Source: Actinomadura oligospora ATCC 43269 (GTDB lineage: Bacteria > Actinomycetota > Actinomycetes > Streptosporangiales > Streptosporangiaceae). From it: a stretch of 64,000 nt of DNA. Position numbers and translations under genes: made by a program. The stretch spans positions 248,001 to 312,000 of the forward strand of contig NZ_JADG01000010.1 of NCBI RefSeq assembly GCF_000518265.1. Reading direction: 5' to 3'. A model generated the notes under the pieces. That model worked only from the letters and a program-made list of their open reading frames with translations, was not told the DNA's origin and did not search any database. Shown here piece by piece: positions 58,590 through 64,000 of the stretch. Numbering within the stretch: position 1 is the first letter of the stretch; every line of letters begins with the position of its first letter.

Positions 58590-59747
58590 GTGCGCAACAG
58601 CAGAGACGACGGACCGGCCGCACTCGTGCGGCTGGTCGCCACCGGCCAGGCCGAGTCGCGGGCCGAACTCGCCCGCCTCTCCGGCCTCGCCGCATCGAGC
58701 GTCTCGCTCCGCGTCGAGCAGCTCATCGGGGCCGGCCTGTTCGCCGAGGAGGGCGCCGGCGCGTCCCGCGGCGGTCGCCGCCCGCGCCGCCTCCGCCTCG
58801 CGCGCGAGGCCGGCGTCTTCCTGGTCGCCGACCTCGGCGCCCACCACGCCCGGCTCGCCGCCGTCGACCTGAGCGGCGCTCCGCGCGCGACCGCCGACCT
58901 CGCCTGCGACATCGCGGTCGGCCCCGAGGCCACCCTGACCGCCGTCCTCGACAGCCTCCGCGCCCTCACCGGCGAGCACGGCCTGCACGACGTCCCCGTC
59001 CGCGGCCTCGCCATCGGGATGCCGGGGCCCGTCGACCCGGCGACGGGTCAGGTCGTCTCACCGTCGCGCATGCCGGGCTGGAACGACTTCCCCGTCCGCG
59101 AGTTCGCCGCCGCGCGCGCGGGCGTCCCCGTCCTGGTGGAGAACGACGCCAACCTGATGGCCGTCGGCGAGCACCGCGCCTCCTGGCCCGACCTCGACAA
59201 CGTGATGGTCATCAAGCTCGGCAGCGGCATCGGCTGCGGCATCATCGTGGACGGCCGCCTGCACCGCGGCCGTGGCGCGGCGGGCGACATCAGCCACGTC
59301 CGTATCCGCTCCGAGGCGACCGTCGACTGCTCCTGCGGCCACCCCGACTGCCTGGAGGCGCACGCCAGCGGCGCCGCCCTGGCCGCGACCCTCGCCGCCC
59401 AGGGCTTCACCGCCGACTCCCCGTCCCAGATCGTCGACCTGGTCACCGACGGCGTCCCCCAGGCCACCGCCGCCGTCCGCAACGCCGGACACCTCATCGG
59501 CGACGTCCTCACCGCCCTGGTGAACTTCTTCAACCCCGACGCGCTGGTCATCGGCGGCAGCCTCTCCAACGCCGAACCCCTGGTCGCGACCATCCGCGGC
59601 GCCATCTACCAGCGCTGCCTCCCCCTCGCGACCCGCAACCTGGAGATCAGCACCTCCCGCTCCGGCCGCGACGCCAGCATCCTCGGCGCCGGCCACCTCC
59701 TCCTCGCCCAGTCCGACACCTGGATCGACCAGACCCTCGACCGCTGA
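58590..59747 (+). CDS. ROK-family transcriptional regulator
   Basis: A 385-aa protein if started at the GTG at 58590; an ATG at 58539 would add 17 residues upstream of the promoter element. The N-terminal HTH reads SRAELARLSGLAASSVSLRVEQLIGAGLF. The ROK domain has FLVADLGAHHARLAAVDL, IGMPGPVDP, LVENDANLMAVGEH, IKLGSGIGCGIIVDGRLHRG and the zinc motif CSCGHPDCLEAHAS. ROK regulators usually sense sugars or sugar phosphates; here the divergent operon carries amino-acid transport genes, so the ligand is not obvious. Confidence 0.9.
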   Translation: MRNSRDDGPAALVRLVATGQAESRAELARLSGLAASSVSLRVEQLIGAGLFAEEGAGASRGGRRPRRLRLAREAGVFLVADLGAHHARLAAVDLSGAPRATADLACDIAVGPEATLTAVLDSLRALTGEHGLHDVPVRGLAIGMPGPVDPATGQVVSPSRMPGWNDFPVREFAAARAGVPVLVENDANLMAVGEHRASWPDLDNVMVIKLGSGIGCGIIVDGRLHRGRGAAGDISHVRIRSEATVDCSCGHPDCLEAHASGAALAATLAAQGFTADSPSQIVDLVTDGVPQATAAVRNAGHLIGDVLTALVNFFNPDALVIGGSLSNAEPLVATIRGAIYQRCLPLATRNLEISTSRSGRDASILGAGHLLLAQSDTWIDQTLDR

Positions 59748-59762
59748 CCCGCGCCGCGAGTC

Positions 59763-60146
59763 CTACGTGCCGAGTCGCTTGCTGGCTCGGACCGCGTCGG
59801 TGAGGGGCGGGTGGACGAGGAGCTGGTCGAGCAGGCACCAGACGCGGCCGGTGGGGGAGGTGCCCTTCGTGCTGATCTCGGGGATGGGGATGTCGGGGCC
59901 GAGGCCGTAGACGATGTGCGGGCCGTCGGACTCCTCGCGGGTGATCGCGGGCCATCGGTCGCCCAGCCGCGGGACGACCTCGAAGCGCTTCACGCGGTCC
60001 AACCACGGCCGTTCCCGGCCACGCGTGGCCGCGCGGCTCGCCCGCACGGCCGCGCGCACGGTGTCCCAGGGGACGTGGCGGACCGGCATGCCGTCGATCG
60101 TCGCGGGCAGCTGATCCCGGGCCCATCGCTCGGAGGAGTCCGACAT
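59763..60146 (-). CDS. Hypothetical protein
   Basis: A 127-aa protein counted from MSDSSERWARDQLPAT at 60146. No clear RBS is seen, and the frame is open further upstream over the end of the preceding gene, so the start is uncertain. It contains VPWDTVRAAVRASRAATRG and IVYGLGPDIPIPEISTKG; no signal or membrane segment is present. It is 41 bp downstream of the small single-TM protein gene and probably co-transcribed with it. Confidence 0.5.
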   Translation of the reverse strand: MSDSSERWARDQLPATIDGMPVRHVPWDTVRAAVRASRAATRGRERPWLDRVKRFEVVPRLGDRWPAITREESDGPHIVYGLGPDIPIPEISTKGTSPTGRVWCLLDQLLVHPPLTDAVRASKRLGT

Positions 60147-60186
60147 GCTGACCAGGAGCCCGTGCTCGAAGCCGTCGAACCGGCGT

Positions 60187-60375
60187 TCAGAGGAACAGGA
60201 AGAAGGCTCCGGCGGCGTGGCCCACGACCACCAGGACGAGGCCCGCGAAGAAGATGTACTTGGCGGTGGGGTGGTCGAACTGCCCCTTGGGCGTGGCGCC
60301 CTCGACGGAGCGGCGCTGCGCCTGGTCTTCCAGCTCGTCCAGGCTGGGCAGGAAGGACGGACGTTTGAAGGCCAT
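60187..60375 (-). CDS. Small single-TM protein (FLPSLDELE family), paralogue
   Basis: A 62-aa protein with AAGGAG before the ATG at 60375. It shares KRPSFLPSLDELE, QA..RRS-like spacing and FDHPTAK with the protein at 25096-25293, followed by one membrane helix (IFFAGLVLVVVGHAAGAFF) with a conserved-looking Gly-His/His-Val position. The two copies are 35 kb apart and differ in neighbours, so the family has a function of its own rather than serving one operon. Confidence 0.75.
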   Translation of the reverse strand: MAFKRPSFLPSLDELEDQAQRRSVEGATPKGQFDHPTAKYIFFAGLVLVVVGHAAGAFFLFL

Positions 60376-60614
60376 CGGGGCTCCTTGCGATGTGGGAGGA
60401 CGGGGCGGGCGTCCGGACGGCGGATCCGCGACCCCGGTTCGCTCCGGCGGCCTCGGCTGCGTTCAATTGTCAAAATTAGCAATTGCGCACAACGACATCC
60501 AAATGCCCCCCGTCGGACGGTGTCGCCGCCGGGCGGACGGGACGATTCCGGGCTGATCATCCGCCCCGGGTGCATTAGGGTGCCTCCTCGACCGTTCCAA
60601 GATCAGGAGAGCCC

Positions 60615-61148
60615 ATGGCGTACCCGTTCGATCCGGAGCAGCCGCTGCCGGACCCGCTGACCCCGGACGCGGCGACCCGCGTCCGCGACGAACGCCGGGA
60701 ACTGCTGCCCGCCTGGATCGAAGCGAGCCGTGATCTGGTGGTCCACCTGGGCGCGCTGTCCCGGTGGGACCCGCCCGAGACGCTTCTCGAACACCCTAGC
60801 CACGGCCTCATGCACATGAGCATGATCTGCGCGTCCGAGGATCTGACCCCGTTCGAGATGATCGGCTACAAGCCCTTCGACCTGCTTCTGACCACGTACT
60901 GCGCCGAGTACATGTTCAGTGACGTCGGTGGCGGGTGGGTGCTCGACGAGAATCCGGAATCACCTACCTTCGCCCGGTTCCTCATGGGCGGGTACGACGA
61001 GGATCATCCGGATGCGACGGTGGACGTCCACGCCGCCGTGATCGCCTTCCTGGACGAGCCCGAGGGACGCGACCTGGCGAAGCTCCTGGAGTCACTGCAG
61101 GAGGCCATGGGCGCGTCGGTGGGAGTCCACGACACCTCCTACCCGTGA
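60615..61148 (+). CDS. Hypothetical acidic protein
   Basis: A 177-aa protein with AGGAGAG before the ATG at 60615. It is rich in Asp, Glu and Trp/Tyr (RVRDERRELLPAWIEASRDL, HGLMHMSMICASEDLTPFEM, FARFLMGGYDEDHPDATVDV), has no signal or membrane helix and ends GVHDTSYP. I do not recognise it. It is monocistronic, facing away from the small membrane-protein gene. Confidence 0.6.
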   Translation: MAYPFDPEQPLPDPLTPDAATRVRDERRELLPAWIEASRDLVVHLGALSRWDPPETLLEHPSHGLMHMSMICASEDLTPFEMIGYKPFDLLLTTYCAEYMFSDVGGGWVLDENPESPTFARFLMGGYDEDHPDATVDVHAAVIAFLDEPEGRDLAKLLESLQEAMGASVGVHDTSYP

Positions 61149-61271
61149 CGATCGCGTTCCGGACCGGGATGCACTCACGCCGAGCGCACAGATTCCTGGT
61201 TGGCGCCGACTCTTGGGGTATTGGTCCGCGCCGTCCGGCAGATGTGTGCAGGCCCGGACCGTCCTCGCAGG

Positions 61272-61395
61272 TCAGGGTGTGAAACCGAGGTTCTCCTCGC
61301 CGTTCCAGCGCAGAGCGGCTCCAGGGCGGTCGAAGGCTTCGAGCACGGCATGGGCGGTGTTCAGGGCAAGTCCCACCGCCTGGATTCCGCCCACG
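61272..61395 (-). pseudogene. DUF6968-like C-terminal remnant
   Basis: A leftward frame ends GVGGIQAVGLALNTAHAVLE, then GAALRWNGEENLGFTP-stop, which resembles the end of DUF6968 proteins (G-x-D-x-QAL-x-LAL ... LxW-x-G...LGFP). Upstream the frame degenerates into Arg/Pro-rich sequence. The remainder of the 376-bp interval 61149-61524 shows no gene. Confidence 0.4.
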
Positions 61396-61524
61396 CCGTG
61401 AGACACGTGCCGACACTCCGGGCGGGGTTCGTTCGTCCGGGGGACCCGGTGGGCCGTCCGTCTGGGCTCGGTCGGCGGTGTGCTCGGGTCGAACGGGGCG
61501 TGGGGGAGGGGATCTTCCGCCAGC

Positions 61525-62664
61525 ATGGGGCGGGTGCTGATGCGGATCGCGCTCACGCTGGCCCTTGTGCCCGTCGCGTCGCCTGACCCTGTTCTGTGGG
61601 TTTCTCCTGGTGTCGTCGCTCGGGAGATCCAGGACGGGCAGGTCTCGGGGACGGTGCTGGAGGTTGACCTGGAGCGGGCGCGGGTCGGGGTGTTGCGGCC
61701 GCCGTCGGGGGTTGCGCGGGCGCGCGTGTCGGACATGGTGAACGGGGCGGGGGCCGTCGCGGGGGTCAATGGCGACTTCTTCGACATCTCCGAGCGGGCT
61801 CATCCAGGTGTCCCGCCGACGTTCGCGCCGGACGGGCCGGAGGTGGCCGATGGGCGGCCGGTGCGCGCGGCGGTTCCGGACGGGCAGAGGTTCGGGCCCG
61901 ATGCGCCGCCCGGGACGTCCGGCACGGTGATCGGTGTGGATCGGCGCGGCGTGGGCCGGGTGGCCCGGCTGGCGCTGAGTGGGACGGTGCGTACGGGCGC
62001 GCGGACGATTCGGCTGCGCGGGCTCAACCAGTTCGCGTTGCCGGTCGGCGGCGTTGGCCTCTACACGCCCGCGTGGGGTCCGGCCTCGCGCGCCCGCGCG
62101 TTCTGCGGGAACGACCTGGCCCGCAACGCGCCCTGCACTCTTGACACCGCCGCCGTTCTGGTTCGCGACGGCAAGGTGGCGGGGACGGCCGATCCCGGCG
62201 GCCAGCTGCCGTCCGGGACGAGCCTGTTGCTCGGCCGTGAGGCAGGAGCGGCCGAGTTGCGGACGTTCCGTCCCGGTCAGAAGGTGCGGATCTCGTCCGC
62301 GTTGTCCGGATCGGTTCGGTTCCGTGATGCGCTGGGTGGGCTGCCGCTGCTGCGTGGGGGCGAGCCGCTACCGGGTCTGGACGCGCGCTTCCGCAGCCCT
62401 CGCACCGCCGTCGGTCTCGCGCCGGATGGGCGCCGGATGTATGTGGTGGTGCTGGACGGACGGCGCGAGACCGGCTCCGGGGAAACGGCGGCGGGCCTGG
62501 CCGCGATGATGCTCCGGCTCGGGGCCCGCGACGCGGTGCTCCTGGACGGCGGTGGATCGTCCACCCTGGCCGTCCGCATGCCGGGCAAGCCCACCGCCAC
62601 CGTCCGCAACACCCCGTCGGACGGCCACGAACGCGCCGTCCCGAACGGCCTCGCCATCTACTAG
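61525..62664 (+). CDS. Secreted phosphodiester glycosidase-like protein
   Basis: A 379-aa protein with a short signal peptide (MRIALTLALVPVASP). The start may be the ATG at 61525 or 61540. The NAGPA domain (PF09992) is recognisable by AGVNGDFFDIS, LLRGGEPLPGLD, RTAVGLAPDGRRMYVVVLDG and VLLDGGGSSTLAVRMPG. Human NAGPA removes GlcNAc from mannose-6-phosphate linkages; bacterial members are thought to act on wall or exopolymer phosphodiesters. Two cysteines (FCGND, PCTLD) probably form a disulfide. Confidence 0.85.
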   Translation: MGRVLMRIALTLALVPVASPDPVLWVSPGVVAREIQDGQVSGTVLEVDLERARVGVLRPPSGVARARVSDMVNGAGAVAGVNGDFFDISERAHPGVPPTFAPDGPEVADGRPVRAAVPDGQRFGPDAPPGTSGTVIGVDRRGVGRVARLALSGTVRTGARTIRLRGLNQFALPVGGVGLYTPAWGPASRARAFCGNDLARNAPCTLDTAAVLVRDGKVAGTADPGGQLPSGTSLLLGREAGAAELRTFRPGQKVRISSALSGSVRFRDALGGLPLLRGGEPLPGLDARFRSPRTAVGLAPDGRRMYVVVLDGRRETGSGETAAGLAAMMLRLGARDAVLLDGGGSSTLAVRMPGKPTATVRNTPSDGHERAVPNGLAIY

Positions 62665-62868
62665 GCGCCGCTGGGCGCGAGCGTCGCCGGCGACGTGCCC
62701 GGCCCTCGGGGCCGTTCGGCGACGCGAGTGTCGCGTTGGGCGCGCGCCTGGCCAAGGTCGTCGCAGGGCGGGGTGTGGCGGGTTTTCGCGGTCATGGGGC
62801 GGGGAACTTCGGGGTCGGCACAGTGTGTAGTCGATCGAATTCCGAGCGTCGGCTCCTGGGAGGGCTCC

Positions 62869-63213
62869 ATGAAACCTGCTTCGATCATCCTGGCCGCCGG
62901 CCTTGCCGCGGGCTCGCCCGCCGTGAGCGCGGTGGCCGCCTCGTCCGCGCTGGCCGCCTCGTCCGGCGGGGGCGTCGCGGTCCGCTCGGCGAGCTACGAG
63001 TGCACGGCCCTCAGCACGCCGTTCAATGAGCCGGACAAGACGGTCGGCCGGCATTGCGCGGCACTGGAGGGTTCGCCGACGTCGGGTCGCCACGAGGGGC
63101 GGGTCAGGATCGCCGTCCCCACCCTCGGGGCCGCGGACTGCTCGTCGTACGACCTCCACGACTATCCGGAGCAGATCACCGCAACGCGCTGCACGTACGA
63201 GGTCTCCATCTGA
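62869..63213 (+). CDS. Small secreted protein of unknown function
   Basis: A 114-aa protein with GGGAGGG before the ATG at 62869. The signal peptide (MKPASIILAAGLAAGSP...) ends near ALAASSGG. The mature part has four cysteines (YECTAL, RHCAAL, DCSSYD, TRCTYE), probably two disulfides. No family is recognised. A hairpin follows 15 bp after the stop. Confidence 0.65.
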   Translation: MKPASIILAAGLAAGSPAVSAVAASSALAASSGGGVAVRSASYECTALSTPFNEPDKTVGRHCAALEGSPTSGRHEGRVRIAVPTLGAADCSSYDLHDYPEQITATRCTYEVSI

Positions 63214-63227
63214 CGCGCCGGACATAT

Positions 63228-63259
63228 CTCCCCGCCGGACGCCGCAGCCCGGCGGGGAG
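63228..63259 (+). terminator. Hairpin terminator
   Basis: CTCCCCGCCGG (63228-63238) pairs perfectly with 63249-63259. It follows the small secreted-protein gene. Confidence 0.75.
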
Positions 63260-63315
63260 CCCGCACCTCGGACGCGGCGTGATGCCTGCCGCGTGCGCGC
63301 CCCTCGGGGCAGGGC

Positions 63316-63345
63316 TTGCCAAAAAAGTGCGAACGATCGTACGTT
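63316..63345 (+). promoter_or_regulatory. Leaderless promoter with overlapping dyad
   Basis: TTGCCA (63316-63321), an 18-bp spacer and TACGTT (63340-63345) lie 7 nt before the GTG at 63353. A dyad centred on ACGATCGT (63333-63340; extended CGAACGATCGTACG) overlaps the spacer and -10, a typical repressor position. Confidence 0.6.
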
Positions 63346-63352
63346 TTGTTTC

Positions 63353-64000
63353 GTGAGAACGCCTCCCCTTCCCCGCTCCGAAGCGGACGATCCCTGGTGC
63401 CTGTCCTCCGATCAGGCCGCCGACCTGCTCGAACGCGCTCCCTGGCGGAGCTTCGCCACCCTCGGTGACAGCCTGTCGGCCGGAACCGGCGACCCCCGGC
63501 CCGGGTACGGCGGGCTCGGCTGGCCCGAGCGCGTCGCGAACGTCCTGCGACGCGTCCACCCCGACCTGGCCTACCTGAACGTCGCCGAGGTCGGCGCGAC
63601 CACCTCCCGGACCCTGCGCACGCAGATGGACCGGCTCGCCGACGTCGAACCGGACCTGGTCCATGTCCCTTCCGGCGCGAACGACCTGTTCCGCGCCGAC
63701 CCCGACTTCACCGGCATCGCCGCCGCGCTGGGCGAGGTGTTCCGGCGCGCCGCGGCGACCGGGGCGCAGCTGACGGTGTTCACCCTCGGACGGGCGTTCG
63801 TCGTGCCGCGCTTCCCCGACTGGACCGACCGGGTGCGCCGGGTCAACGACATCGTCCGCGACCTGGCGGAACGGCACGGCGCGGTCCTGGTCGACATGTG
63901 GGACCACCCCGTCAACGACCGTCCGGACCTGCTCAGCGCGGACGGCATCCACTTCGCCGCCCCCGGCCAGGCGGTCATGGCCGCCGAGGTCGTCAAGGGC
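63353..64000 (+). CDS. SGNH/GDSL hydrolase, 3' end outside the window
   Basis: A partial frame of 216 codons, open at the right edge. Block I has the nucleophile in FATLGDSLSAGTGDP, the oxyanion region is VHVPSGANDLFRAD and the catalytic Asp-His block is LLSADGIHFAAPGQAVMA. There is no signal peptide, so it is probably cytoplasmic. The usual glycine of the block III motif GxND is kept as SGAND. The GTG start lacks an RBS, but a promoter -10 lies 7 nt upstream, so the mRNA is likely leaderless. The substrate is unknown; the C-terminus is missing from view. Confidence 0.85.
   Translation, partial: MRTPPLPRSEADDPWCLSSDQAADLLERAPWRSFATLGDSLSAGTGDPRPGYGGLGWPERVANVLRRVHPDLAYLNVAEVGATTSRTLRTQMDRLADVEPDLVHVPSGANDLFRADPDFTGIAAALGEVFRRAAATGAQLTVFTLGRAFVVPRFPDWTDRVRRVNDIVRDLAERHGAVLVDMWDHPVNDRPDLLSADGIHFAAPGQAVMAAEVVKG

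Noticed and set aside
1..64000. Insertion sequences, integrases, tRNA or rRNA genes
   Set aside because: No transposase or integrase motifs, no terminal inverted repeats around genes and no tRNA-like cloverleaf or rRNA sequence were noticed on reading; small RNAs cannot be excluded without a covariance-model search.

Overview
The window is GC-rich DNA (roughly 70% or more, strong G/C bias at third codon positions) with an actinobacterial gene set: HGxxPAAW-type membrane protein, XRE/DUF5753 regulator, PF04672 methyltransferase, MreB-like actin, HTH-DUF2690 membrane regulator, DUF2804 and several Tat/Sec-secreted proteins. A Streptosporangiales / Thermomonosporaceae (Actinomadura-like) chromosome is the best guess. 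No rRNA, tRNA, transposase, integrase or CRISPR array was seen.

Layout. 1-25 kb is ordinary and regulatory: an RHH regulator with a palindromic operator pair, an MreB-like protein, an oxidoreductase, a large coiled-coil protein of unknown function, a methionine aminopeptidase divergent from a small XRE regulator whose promoter carries two identical operators, an XRE/DUF5753 and methyltransferase pair, a ferredoxin-reductase-like flavoprotein, a cysteine-bearing HTH regulator divergent from a DUF2231 membrane protein, a ricin-B lectin, an acyl-CoA dehydrogenase, and many small or unknown proteins. 25-26 kb has an OhrR-like MarR regulator divergent from a 65-aa membrane protein that has a paralogue at 60.2-60.4 kb.

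26.3-30.9 kb is a compact locus that looks like a secreted, disulfide-rich ribosomal peptide pathway: TlpA/MauD-like thioredoxin, a 67-aa precursor with six cysteines, a hairpin, MauE-like membrane protein, second TlpA/MauD-like protein, ABC exporter and S26 signal peptidase; the last three genes overlap or nearly touch. A membrane-anchored HTH-DUF2690 protein follows.

33-38 kb has secreted enzymes (5'-nucleotidase, PA-domain M28 peptidase). 38.3-41.5 kb is a decay zone: a frameshifted M28 peptidase, a cytochrome P450 reduced to its C-terminal part and a damaged MFS transporter, with three 19-bp tandem repeats at the P450/MFS junction. Smaller gene remnants (nitronate monooxygenase, DUF3995, zinc-type dehydrogenase, DUF6968) are scattered elsewhere.

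41.9-45.6 kb is a second candidate modified-peptide locus: an 8-cysteine protein with repeated CxGxNxC motifs, an MNIO (DUF692) iron oxidase, its DUF2063-type partner and a VioB-type ferritin-like protein, every junction overlapping by 4-8 bp. Next come a coupled ABC exporter plus two-component system (45.7-49.4 kb), a BON/metallophosphoesterase operon, a PLP decarboxylase divergent from an Lrp regulator, and a leftward operon (58.5 to 53.4 kb) for polar amino-acid uptake plus asparaginase and CutC, facing a ROK regulator. The right end has a phosphodiester glycosidase, a small secreted protein and a truncated SGNH hydrolase.

A recurring theme is leaderless starts for regulators: several have a -10-like hexamer 6-7 nt before the start codon and no Shine-Dalgarno sequence. 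The two peptide loci (26.3-30.9 and 41.9-45.6 kb) are the parts most worth experimental attention.
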